Positions 32,649 to 41,898 of a DNA stretch of 64,000 nucleotides are shown piece after piece. The first letter of the stretch is position 1; each line of letters opens with the position of its first letter. Source of the DNA: Phymatolithon calcareum (lineage: Eukaryota; Rhodophyta; Florideophyceae; Hapalidiales); the NCBI GenBank assembly GCA_977006965.1, contig OZ345373.1, positions 1,798,001 through 1,862,000 of the forward strand. The letters run 5' to 3'. Position numbers and translations under genes: made by a program. The notes beneath the pieces are model-generated. The model saw only the letters and a list, made by a program, of their open reading frames with translations. It was not told the origin of the DNA and ran no database searches.

Positions 32649-34382
32649 ATGGAACGGATCCTTTTCGCCAATCTTATTCTTTTTCAATTTCTGTTCTTCG
32701 TAAACCTTTCAACACTATGCCTTGGTTCAGTTCTCCCAGAAACCCAAGTGAAGGCATTGATCACTGGGCTCGGTCAGTGGAAGCCCCTGAACAATGACTC
32801 GTTCGATGGGTTGCACCGTTTTGAAGAAACTGATTATGTCTTTCCAGTGCTCGACAACCTAGTCTTCTGTCGCAAGAATATCGAAACAATTCATTTCGAT
32901 CCCAATGTTGATGACTGGGGCCCAGTGATTCAGGCGGCATTTAGAAGAATTTTCAAACTTGGTGGTGGTACTGTGCGTCTCTCCCCGGGGCTATTCTGGC
33001 AAAAAACTCAATTCGAGATTCCGTCCTACTGCTGCTTGCAGGGCGCTGGTATGTACGAAACAATACTGAAAACCCACGTGGATGCCCCTCACTTCCCACT
33101 TGCAGGCCAGATCCGCACGGCATATACTACGCGTGTTTCGATGTTTGACTTTTCACAGGATGGCAACCGCTGGAAAATGAAAGGAAACCCACAGAACCGC
33201 TTCGGTATCTACACTGATCTGGCTAACTTTGTATGGATGAAGAACGTTCGAGTTGTCGATAACATGTGGTTCGGCTTCGACCCGCACGGAGCTAACACGG
33301 CTTGGAGCTACAATCTTATTATGGAAGATTGCTATGCATCCGGAAACGGCAAGGATGGTTTCACTATTGACCAGTATTATTACGTGTCGATGCTTAACTC
33401 TGTCGCAGTTGACAACGATCGACATGGAATTAACGTTGTTTCAGGATCGCGTTACGTGCTTGTGAAGGGCAATCGCGTCCGCAAGAATGGATACTGCTCG
33501 CTCATTGCTCAGAACAATGAGTTTGGAACCCGGTCAGTTCTGTTCATGGAGAATGTTGCTACAGATTATAGGACTGCAGGATTGTGCCTTCGCGGTGTAA
33601 TGGATGTATTCGCCGTGCGTAATCAGCTCTATTCGACCGAAACAGTGCATGCCAGTGCTTTCGATCTCCAGAACGTATGGGATATCAAACTGGTTGCTAC
33701 TGACTGGGTTCAAAATGGGCGCAAGACGAACGTGCGAGGGGATTCACGCTACACCGAGTACGACACAGTTGTAATTCCGCGCACAGCAGAAGTGGTTACG
33801 ACGTTCAATTCCTTCTACGACACTATCGACCACCCGCCCAGAGAGCTTGTCGACCTCATGTCTACCACTTATGGCACTGCAACGGTGAACAATTCTGTTC
33901 CCTTGAAGCTTCCGAAGACGGAAAATTCACTGGCACCGCGCCTAAGAACACACAACCAGTTCACAGACAAGAAAACCAACAACGCTGTCGACTCGGACGC
34001 GAAGTGCTCGAAGGGAATTGTTTATGGAGTTGCGTGTTGTCCAAAGAAATGTGGTGTTTGCGCAGAGACGAACTGTGGTAATATGGGTCCCGAGTGCTGT
34101 CCGCACTCTATTCGTGTTGATGCCAGTTCATGTGACACGTTCTCTCCGCCTTGCGTTCTATCGCGCAAGTACACCACCAATGGGAAGATATTCGGTCCTC
34201 CGGATCCAAGCTGCAGATATGGCAGATTGAATGGGAAGTTATGTTGTCAAGTGAGCTGCAAAATTTGCGGCGGAAAGGGATGCAGTGACGCTGGTGAGAA
34301 TGAAATGTGCTGCCAGGGTAAAATCGAGAAGTTGGGGAGAAAGTGCAGTGAAGTCGCCCCACCCTGCATAATAGCTCAATGA
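32649..34382 (+). CDS. Secreted right-handed beta-helix protein with Cys-rich tail
   Basis: A 577-aa protein. The Met at 32649 starts a signal peptide (hydrophobic LFANLILFQFLFFVNLSTLC); the frame is open from 32526, but the upstream part is hydrophilic. Residues of about 70-430 have repeated short strands and Asn/Gly-rich turns typical of pectate-lyase-like parallel beta-helices (for example DCYASGNGKDGFTIDQYYYV, DRHGINVVSGSRYVLVKGNR). About residues 450-577 form two Cys-rich repeats of the pattern CC-x3-C-x2-C...C...CC...C...PPC. I recall similar modules in secreted algal proteins but cannot name the domain. The likely role is cell-wall polysaccharide binding or modification; the substrate is unknown. 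Single exon. A pseudogene paralogue is at 40940-44415. Confidence 0.8.
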   Translation: MERILFANLILFQFLFFVNLSTLCLGSVLPETQVKALITGLGQWKPLNNDSFDGLHRFEETDYVFPVLDNLVFCRKNIETIHFDPNVDDWGPVIQAAFRRIFKLGGGTVRLSPGLFWQKTQFEIPSYCCLQGAGMYETILKTHVDAPHFPLAGQIRTAYTTRVSMFDFSQDGNRWKMKGNPQNRFGIYTDLANFVWMKNVRVVDNMWFGFDPHGANTAWSYNLIMEDCYASGNGKDGFTIDQYYYVSMLNSVAVDNDRHGINVVSGSRYVLVKGNRVRKNGYCSLIAQNNEFGTRSVLFMENVATDYRTAGLCLRGVMDVFAVRNQLYSTETVHASAFDLQNVWDIKLVATDWVQNGRKTNVRGDSRYTEYDTVVIPRTAEVVTTFNSFYDTIDHPPRELVDLMSTTYGTATVNNSVPLKLPKTENSLAPRLRTHNQFTDKKTNNAVDSDAKCSKGIVYGVACCPKKCGVCAETNCGNMGPECCPHSIRVDASSCDTFSPPCVLSRKYTTNGKIFGPPDPSCRYGRLNGKLCCQVSCKICGGKGCSDAGENEMCCQGKIEKLGRKCSEVAPPCIIAQ

Positions 34383-34880
34383 TGGGCGATACATAGAACA
34401 ATGATCCTTCGGTATGGAGGAGAGATCGTACTTGGTCTATATAGTTTCAAGCCTTCACTATGCACCACGCAGATGAACTATGGTGGTGAACAACATGAGC
34501 TTCCGTTTATATGGATTGAGCAAGGCCAAGCTGAGGGCAGGGCAGAGTAGAACTTATAGAAACCAAGTCATAAAGTTCGCAATCGTTTTCAATAAAACTT
34601 GGATTCTTGAAGTACGATGGTCTGCCGTCTAACAGACAATATTTAAGCGAGCGTCAAGAGATAAAGAACTGGACCATGTCCCTAACTCGTCAAATATCTT
34701 GAGCCAGTGCGCCTACGTCTCACTTCCTCTGTCCATCTCGTGGGTTCGAAGACGAAGAGAGACATTAACTGTGGAGGCGACTACGCCTGATTCACAGATG
34801 AGAGAAAGAAGAACGACGCAACTGAGATTCTTCAGTTTGTCGAAGACCCGTTGACATCGATGAACAGAGCCTGGACCTCA
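34383..34880. other. Intergenic, no gene seen
   Basis: This contains an AATAAA word near 34593, a possible poly(A) signal of the beta-helix gene, and no coding signal. Confidence 0.4.
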
Positions 34881-35138
34881 TACATATTATGTGTCGTGCA
34901 AGCTCTGCGAGATGACCAGCTACCGTGAGCATCCTAAATGGTTTCCAACCCGGGTCATCCCTTTGAAGGACGGCGGCTGAAGATTGGCTACGTAGAGATT
35001 TAGATGTTAAGCTCCCCTAAGCTCTGCAGTTTGTGCGGCTTAGAGCTGCTGTGACATCAAATACCCCTCGTATTTGTTAAAGTCTACTGTAGCCGTAAGG
35101 ATGGGGATTTGCTGTAGGACAACTCCGAAACCTGCATT
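34880..35138 (+). mobile_element. LINE-C family remnant, left part (split by LINE-A)
   Basis: Similar to 14985-15240 of the large LINE-C (AAATGGTTTCCAACCCGGG, then ATGTTAAGCT and GTTAA-GTCTACT blocks). It continues at 37987-38106 after the LINE-A insertion, where MQILAFLLAPTL aligns with MQVLSARAV at 15360. Confidence 0.65.
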
Positions 35139-37986
35139 AAAGAAAGAAAGAAGAAGAAGAAGAAGTGTAAGTTTTTTATTTAAAAGTTACCAACGCATCT
35201 GCAGACGCTTGGGGCAACTTTGCGAAGGCCATTGGGCCAAAAACAGGGTCTATCGTTCTTGTATGTTAGCGTGGTCGATTTCGACACGATCTGGCGGAAA
35301 TATCAAAACCTACCTCTGGCTTAGAGCCTCGAGGGGGAAAAATATTCCACTGTCTTGAGTCGCGGGTTTCAGGTTTCGAGAGTGGCCTTGGCCGCCTGAT
35401 ACATGGCAAGTATTTCGTCGAGTGCCCTCCTTGTAAAAGCACTTTCTTCATATGATAGCTTGTCTTTTGATAGGCCTGACTTGAGATCTTCGATAGCATC
35501 CTTTCCAGTTTGTCCAGTTAGGTCTATGAGCTCGGAGGTGCTCATCGGCGGGAACATTCCAAATGCCCATTTGATGGCCAGGGTCCTGTACCTCCTTGAC
35601 TTGAAGCACAAGTGAGGTGGCAGTGTGGTCTTGATACTCGGGATGGGGCGTTTTTTTCCTTCTTCGACTTTCGTGGCAGCTTCCAGGATCTTTTGTCTTT
35701 GATATTGCTTGATGTTTGTGCGAGGCGTAGTTTCATACGCCGCTCTGAAGAGGTGAGGGTTTACTTTGGCGTAGGTTACGTCCAGATTTGCGTTTTCGAT
35801 CTCCTTCGGTTGTCGCACCTGTGTCGGTTTTGACTCAAGATTTTCCGCGTGCCTCATTAGTCTTCGCACAAACAGTCTTGCAAGTATATCCCTTCTGTCC
35901 TTCGGCTTCACAATACGGCACATCGCTCTGCTTCTATCCGCACTCCTTCTGCCTGGTTTCCCAAATATTTGGCCGAAGAACATCGACTCCACCTTCTTGA
36001 TCTCAAGCTCCACTTTGGGTGTCCATGGTGTCAGATGTACTGCATACTCCCACCTCGACTGTACAAGAGACTTGTACAGCCTGATTGACCTCGACGGGTG
36101 CACGCCGTTCGTGAAGACTCCAAGGCGCCTCAGCGTTCCAAGAACATTTTTGGAGTTCTTGATTCTTTCGACAAGTTTGGAATCTGATATCCCATCCTCG
36201 GTTATCGCAACACCAAGGTATTTCACTTCCCGTTGTTTCGTCAGCTTTCTTCCCGACAGTTGGAATTGCAGTCGTGGCGTGGCCCTTGTCCATAGGATGG
36301 CACTTTTTGTCGTATTCCACTTCATTTCATTCTCTTCTGCCCATTTCAACGCCAGGTCCAGAATTTTCTGCAGCCCCTTTGCAGAGGTGGCTGTCCGCTT
36401 CACATCATCTGCAAAGAGCTTGCACGGCTCTTTCGACACATCTTTGGGGATTAAGTCGAGCTCCATGGCAAAGGTGTCCATAAAAATATTGTAGAGACAT
36501 GGGCTTAGGGGAGAGCCTTGTGCCACCCCCTTGTCGATGGTGAACCATTCGCCTTCGTCATTCTCGATATATGACGGTTCCAAGAACGGCATAATCATCT
36601 CGGATATACTTGGGTCAAGGACCCTTCGTAATCTTCTTGCGAGCGTGTCTCTTGGAACAGAGTCATATGCTGCCTTTAAGTCCAAGATAGCGACATAGCT
36701 GTGACCTTGCTGTCGGAGAGCTTCTGCGTGGAGAAGGGCAAGCTCTGTCCCTTTGTTTTTCTGGAATCCCAATTGAGACACATGAAATTTATAGTTTCGT
36801 CGTATCAGCTTGTCCAATGCCATCTCGATGATTTTCCGGGTGTGGCTAAGCAGCGAGATTGGACGGTAGCTTTCCGGCTTGCTAGTTTCTCCGCCCTTAT
36901 AGATTGCGACGACTTTCGTTCTTTTCCACTCCAATGGGGTCGTTTGAAGTCGGCCACAGGCTTGCCATAACGCGAACAACAATCTGGTGCTCAGTTTGGG
37001 GTCTATCTTCAGCATCTCGTTCTTAACTTGGTCCAGTCCCGGGGCTTTTCCATTGGGACTCGATAAAATTGCCGATTCTATGTCATGGCGGAACGTGCAT
37101 TCTGGGCTGAATTCTCTGGTTTCGCCTCTCCATGTATTTTTTGCCGAGCATACGTTGGCGATGTGAGCAAGGAACAAGCTCGGCGGTAGCTCCGTACCTT
37201 GCTTCATGTTCTCCTTGTGTCTTCGTGTGAGAGCTCTTCCCATCTTCGATGTTTTCTCAATTGCGGTAGCCGCCGGTAGCTCGTCGAGCTCGTCGAGGAA
37301 TCGGGTGTATGACGTGTTTTTCGCAGCCCACACTGCCCTTTTCATTTTCGCCTTAAATTTCTTGTGCATCTCCACATCTGCCTCAGTTTTGGACCGCCGG
37401 GCTTTCCTAAACAGCCTTGTACGCTCCTTAGCCATTGCGTCCAGCTCCTTATTCCAGAAGGAGGATTGCGCCCTGTCCAGATTGATTTTTTTGCGCCATG
37501 GTCGGAGTAGAGCTTTCACTATGGAGTCGTAAATATCGTTAAGGTTCTTTTCCGTCTTACACTCATTGAGTCTCATGATGAGTGCGAGGAGCACAATGTT
37601 GTACTCGACGCGGACGTTATCGACAACCTCAGGCTCAGAAAGCCCTCGTGTCACAATAACTTCTTTTGTCCTCGGAGGTTGCCGCTTTGATGGGATTCGA
37701 ACCATTACGGGCTTGTGTTGCAGATTTCCTAGCCAGGGTCCTGGGGGTGATGAGACTTTTCCCGGTTCAATTTGCTTGCTTAGGAAAAAGTCGATATTAC
37801 TTGCTCCATTGTAAGTGATGCACGTGTTTTCAATTCCGCAGTGAGCCTCCCATCTGTGTTTTTGCAACCATCCCAAAAGGAAGGCGCCTCTTCCATTTGT
37901 CTTCTTGTCCCATAATTTGTGGCGCGCATTCCAGTCCCCCATCGCCAAGGCTTGTCCTCTGCTGTGCGACTGAAAGAAAGAAAGAA
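35139..37986 (-). mobile_element. LINE-A, 5'-truncated, with 14-bp target duplication
   Basis: The 14-bp sequence AAAGAAAGAAAGAA flanks it on both sides (35139-35152, 37973-37986); the inserted sequence is 35153-37972. On the minus strand the element ends in (CTT)n after the tail GTTGCCCCAAGCGTCTGCAG...TTGGTAACTTTTAAATAAA. It lacks the beginning of the endonuclease, so it is 5'-truncated, but its whole remaining frame is open. It sits inside a LINE-C remnant. Confidence 0.88.
35369..37972 (-). CDS. LINE-A ORF2: partial endonuclease, reverse transcriptase, C-terminal domain
   Basis: The frame is open from the insertion junction; the first Met (37948) gives 859 aa. It starts within the endonuclease (MGDWNARHKLWD), missing about the first half of that domain. 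Reverse transcriptase blocks follow: VVAIYKGG and SYRPISLLSHTRKIIE near residues 345-375, AILDLKAAYDSVP near 420 (catalytic Asp), GVAQGSPLSPCLYN near 474, and KLFADDVKRT near 511 (catalytic Asp pair). Then come a thumb-like region and WEYAVHLTP. The last 80 residues (LCFKSRRYRTLAIKW to the end) match the fragment at 47264-47551 and resemble the LINE-D proteins. The protein would copy RNA at nicked DNA. No stop or frameshift is seen, so it is recent. Confidence 0.85.
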   Translation of the reverse strand, partial: QSHSRGQALAMGDWNARHKLWDKKTNGRGAFLLGWLQKHRWEAHCGIENTCITYNGASNIDFFLSKQIEPGKVSSPPGPWLGNLQHKPVMVRIPSKRQPPRTKEVIVTRGLSEPEVVDNVRVEYNIVLLALIMRLNECKTEKNLNDIYDSIVKALLRPWRKKINLDRAQSSFWNKELDAMAKERTRLFRKARRSKTEADVEMHKKFKAKMKRAVWAAKNTSYTRFLDELDELPAATAIEKTSKMGRALTRRHKENMKQGTELPPSLFLAHIANVCSAKNTWRGETREFSPECTFRHDIESAILSSPNGKAPGLDQVKNEMLKIDPKLSTRLLFALWQACGRLQTTPLEWKRTKVVAIYKGGETSKPESYRPISLLSHTRKIIEMALDKLIRRNYKFHVSQLGFQKNKGTELALLHAEALRQQGHSYVAILDLKAAYDSVPRDTLARRLRRVLDPSISEMIMPFLEPSYIENDEGEWFTIDKGVAQGSPLSPCLYNIFMDTFAMELDLIPKDVSKEPCKLFADDVKRTATSAKGLQKILDLALKWAEENEMKWNTTKSAILWTRATPRLQFQLSGRKLTKQREVKYLGVAITEDGISDSKLVERIKNSKNVLGTLRRLGVFTNGVHPSRSIRLYKSLVQSRWEYAVHLTPWTPKVELEIKKVESMFFGQIFGKPGRRSADRSRAMCRIVKPKDRRDILARLFVRRLMRHAENLESKPTQVRQPKEIENANLDVTYAKVNPHLFRAAYETTPRTNIKQYQRQKILEAATKVEEGKKRPIPSIKTTLPPHLCFKSRRYRTLAIKWAFGMFPPMSTSELIDLTGQTGKDAIEDLKSGLSKDKLSYEESAFTRRALDEILAMYQAAKATLET

Positions 37987-38106
37987 CCCTCGAGCGAAGA
38001 TTCTTTTTTCAGCCTTGTTGGCTCTGCAATGAAGAGCTATACCCTGGATGACATAACTCATCGCATGCAGATATTAGCTTTCCTTCTTGCGCCAACTCTA
38101 ATCTAA
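37987..38106 (+). mobile_element. LINE-C family remnant, right part
   Basis: It follows directly on the LINE-A target duplication. It encodes YTLDDITHRMQILAF, comparable with the segment at 15345-15390 of the large LINE-C. Weak similarity by eye. Confidence 0.45.
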
Positions 38107-38762
38107 CGCTCCATTTATGTTTTTCCCTTCTGTTAATTTCACTTCGTCATCTACTGGCGTGCAATGCATTCGAGACATTAAGTGGGAGCTTTGCAGCGTC
38201 ATCCTTTTGGTGCATGCTTACCTCCTTACGGATGTTCTTAGATCGTTTTATGATACATAAGACAATGGGGGGGGGGGAGAATTGTATGCTTTTATTTTAC
38301 AAGCCCGCAACGCCAGCACACGTCGACAACAGAACTGCTTGGGTCCCGGTAGCTACCCTGTGTAACAATTATGTTCCCTAATCACAATTGCTTCATTCAT
38401 CTTAATCATCTCCAGCTCTTGTATCCATCACCGGCTACGTTTTTCTTTTTCGTAGTAAACATTTCCAAGTAAGCAGAAAACATTTGCTTCCTAAAGTCTT
38501 CTTGACGTGTTGACAAAACGTCGAGGGACGGGGTCTCTTAATCAGAAGCCCGCTCGAGTGGACAACTTGAAGCCAACTTTTGGAAGCTTCTTGTGACGCG
38601 ACGGTTGCGTGTGTAGTTTTGCGATTTACCTGAATTCCGGTCGGATCGCATGGCACTTGGCGTATCACATTTTCCCAAAAATATTCCGGCATGCAGCGGT
38701 ATTCGTTCTCATCGTTATAGCGGTCCAGGGGTTTACGGACTGCAGAGGGCCATCCTTGGCCT

Positions 38763-38850
38763 ACTCAATTGCGGGGGGAAACTTGTGGAACCGGCGAGCG
38801 GTACTTGAGAGCCGCTCGTCGGTTCCCCAAGTTTTCCTCCGCAATTGAGT
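38763..38850. repeat. 39-bp inverted repeat hairpin
   Basis: Arms 38763-38801 and 38812-38850 pair with four mismatches around a 10-nt loop. The outer ACTCAATTGCGG block and the inner CGAGCGG block are perfect. Three of the four mismatches would be G-U pairs in a plus-strand RNA. Confidence 0.85.
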
Positions 38851-38854
38851 TACC

Positions 38855-38890
38855 GCAGGCCGCGCTGATGAGATCATCAGCGCGACCTGC
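38855..38890. repeat. 36-nt palindrome
   Basis: GCAGG, one mismatch, then CGCGCTGATGA pairs with TCATCAGCGCG and CCTGC around a two-base centre. It starts 4 nt after the preceding hairpin, so the two form a double-hairpin unit. Confidence 0.85.
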
Positions 38891-39552
38891 AGAAGCGCAC
38901 TAGTAATTTAGAGACGCCCCAGATCGTAGCGGCACGCTGAGGCGTGCATGAGAGTTCCAGGCAGCGAAACAGTCTCTGAGTTGGGACTCTTGCGGCGCTG
39001 ATGCACCTTTCAGTTGCTCGGTTCTCAACTCCTCGAGGGTGACGCCCGGGGCCGTGCATCTGCTTCCTTCCATAAGACAATGTAGCTCGCCCCGAGTAGC
39101 GGGGATCGGCAACCAAGTATCTTCTATCGACGACAGCTATCTACTATCGACAATCTACGATCGGCTATCCACGATCGACTATCGACATCGGTCAACGATG
39201 ACCAAATAAATCTTCTTCTTGATGAGGGTGTCTAGAAGCCACTGGCAAAATCATCGCAGGCAATACGTAACTGGCCAAGAATGGCAAAAACTCAACACAA
39301 GGCTCACCTAGTTACGAGCAGGACTGACTAAGGTCATCCAAGTTGAAACCTGTCTGCCATATAGTCTTGAAGGTGTTCAGTAGTTTCGTGCTCACCAAAG
39401 GAGTGATGCTCGGCCAGTGGTCAAATCGGTTCGTCATTTTCTACAACAGGTTCGGAAATGGGTGCACTTAGATGTTCTGCGTTTTGTGGTGTGTTGCATC
39501 TTCCTAGTTAATTTTTGACCACGCTTGTGTGCAAATGCAGCTGATTACTAAA

Positions 39553-39720
39553 GAAGAAGAAAGGTAGATTTTTAGTTAAAAGTTACCAACGCATCTGCTG
39601 ACGCTCGGGGCAACTTTCCTAAGGCCAAGGGGTTTTGGCTAGATTCTGTCCTGAAGGGGTTTTCTTTTCTTGTTGGTGTGACACGACTCAGTGGACTACA
39701 AAAACCCACCTCTGGTCTCC
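39553..39720 (-). mobile_element. LINE-A-like 3' tail insertion, 168 bp
   Basis: On the minus strand it carries GTTGCCCCGAGCGTCAGCAG and TTGGTAACTTTTAACTAAA and ends in CTTCTT. The 14-bp sequence AGCTGATTACTAAA lies on both sides (39539-39552, 39721-39734). Confidence 0.85.
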
Positions 39721-40004
39721 AGCTGATTACTAAACTCATTTGCTGGTTGCACGCTGATTCAACGCTCATAGAATGCATTTGATTTCAAGATCATATTGAA
39801 GCCTCTAAAAGGCACGAACTATGCACAGTGAACAATCCGTAGAACTCTGAGGTGGAAACTGCCCAACCCATCGTTTGGACCTTTTTCTAAACACTGAACA
39901 CCCTAATTGAGTTTCGAATGCTCGCAGCAAATTCTGAAGCGTAACAGTTTGAGCCTCATTTGTCCATGCACGATTTCGAGGGCTGAGCTAAGGTTGACAT
40001 TCAA

Positions 40005-40262
40005 CCGAGCACCCCTTGGAGAAAATCAGTATTGGGTGCCTACTGTGGGATTACCGCGGTGATCGAACTAGTCGCCTTACAACGTACTCAAGCGTCGTCG
40101 AAGATGAGTACAGAAATTGAGTTTGAGTGCAAGAGACTCACAGGAGCTCTTGATGGGAGAGAATTACGAATCAAGAACGTTTTGAGTTTATGCAAGAGCT
40201 GCCCCGTTACTCCAAGGTAGGCTTTGGGAGCTCTCAAAATAAAATCATCAAATATCCCTTCG
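40005..40262 (+). pseudogene. LINE-C C-terminal fragment and tail
   Basis: It encodes GAYCGITAVIELVALQRTQA and RELRIKNVL, parallel to 22575-22770, and is followed by TAGGCTTTGGGAGCTC and an AAATAAA-like tail. It is 5'-truncated at about 40000 or earlier. Confidence 0.65.
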
Positions 40263-40482
40263 AGGGCTGAGTATAGCTCTCGTGTTCTGGTCCATGTACT
40301 GCCAAGTGGTAGTTAAACGGCACAAATGAGAGACCTTCAGAATGGAAAATCCATCTCGCACTGTACTTTGAAATCATTGCAGTGTGGCTGTCACTAAGAT
40401 ATCGACAGAAGTGTAACCGTGACAAGACCACTGATATGAAATTAAAATTCTTTCCAATTTCCAAGAACCCTTACGCGAGATA

Positions 40483-40887
40483 GGACCCGGGACGTCGGTA
40501 AACTCGCCCATCGCGCTCCGGCGCACGCAAGACTGGGGACGTCAGTAACCCCCCCGCGCGGATCGGCGGGCAGGCCGAGCGAGAGTAAGTCCTGAAGATC
40601 GGCGCGGCACGCGGACCCGGGACGTCGGTAAACTCGCCCATCGCGCTCCGGCGCACGCAAGAAAAACGATGCTCTGCGTGGCCATTTAAGTGAAATGATT
40701 TTCCCCCTCGAGATCTCTCCGTTGAGATCAGAGGTAGGTTTTCTAATTTTGCTGACTATAGCCGTTATTATGCGAAATGGAGCCTCTGGGCTCTGAGTTG
40801 AGTCCTCGTGGCTCATCAGAAGTGTTGCCCCAAGCGTCTGCAGATGCGTTGGTAACACTATAATAAAAATCTCCACTTCTTCTTCTT
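40483..40887 (+). mobile_element. SINE-like element with LINE-A-like tail, 405 bp
   Basis: The 13-bp sequence CTTACGCGAGATA flanks it (40470-40482, 40888-40900). The GC-rich head has two identical 50-bp units starting GGACCCGGGACGTCGG at 40483 and 40613, a 130-bp period, with a related third unit (CTGGGGACGTCAGTAAC) between. The last 190 bp, from TTTTCCCCCTCGAG to (CTT)n, are a diverged LINE-A-type 3' tail and also occur alone at 47805-47992. No coding frame. I see no convincing tRNA-type A/B boxes, so an internally deleted LINE is the alternative. Confidence 0.7.
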
Positions 40888-41898
40888 CTTACGCGAGATA
40901 TCACACGTAAGTTTCAAGATTAGTAGACGCACATAAGATATGGCAAGAAGCCGACTCTGCAATGCTTTTTTTCGGTGGCTCACCTTCGCATCTATTTCAG
41001 CACTATGCTCGAGTTTTGGTCTCTCCACGGAACTAGTCAGAGAATGGAAGCCACTTGATCACCCCGCCACCAACGGTCTTCATCGTTTCGACAAAAAGGA
41101 CTACGAATTTAATGTACTGGACAACTTGCGCTATTACCGAAATAGCATTGAAAGGATTCCCTTTGATCCACTAGTCGATGACTACGGCTCGGTGATTCAG
41201 TCGGCGTTTAGAAGGATCTTCAAAAAAGGAGGCGGAACAGTACAGCTGTCAGAGGGATTGTTTTTGCGGAAATCTCAGTTTGAAATACCATCCTTCTGTT
41301 GTCTGCAGGGCGCGGGGATGTACAAGACAATATTGAAAACGCATGTGGACGCCCCACCGTTCCCGCTTGCAGCTGCGATCAGAACAGCGTACTCCACACG
41401 CGCGTCCATGTTTAACTTTACACAGGATGGTAACCGCTGTAAGCTTAAGGGAGATCCACAGAATCGTTTTGGTATATACACTGATCTCGCCAACTTTGTG
41501 TGAATGAAGAACGTTCTAGTTGTCGACAGCATGTGGTTCGTTTTCGACCCGCATGGTGCTAATACGGCTTGGAGCTACAATCTCGTCATGGAAGACTGCT
41601 ACGCGTCGGGGAATGGTCAGGATGGTTTCACTATTGACCAGTATTATTACGTGTCGATGCTTAACTCCGTTCCCGTTGACAACGACCGCCATGGAATTAA
41701 TGTTGTTTCGGGATCTCGTTATGTGCTCGCGAAGGGAACCCGTGTTCGCAAGAATGGATACTGCTCTCTTGTTGCCCAAAATAACGAGTTTGGAACCCGG
41801 TCAGCTCTGTTCATGGAAAACGTGGCATCAGAATACAGGACTGCTGGAATATGTCTGCGAAATGTGGTTGATACCTATGCTATCCGAAATCAGCTCTA

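Larger units (their letters stand above)
38107..39538. other. Intergenic with two strong hairpins
   Basis: No convincing gene. It contains a G-run at 38269-38278, the paired hairpins at 38763-38890 and, near 39120-39180, a short repeat of TATCGAC/ATCTAC words. Confidence 0.5.
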
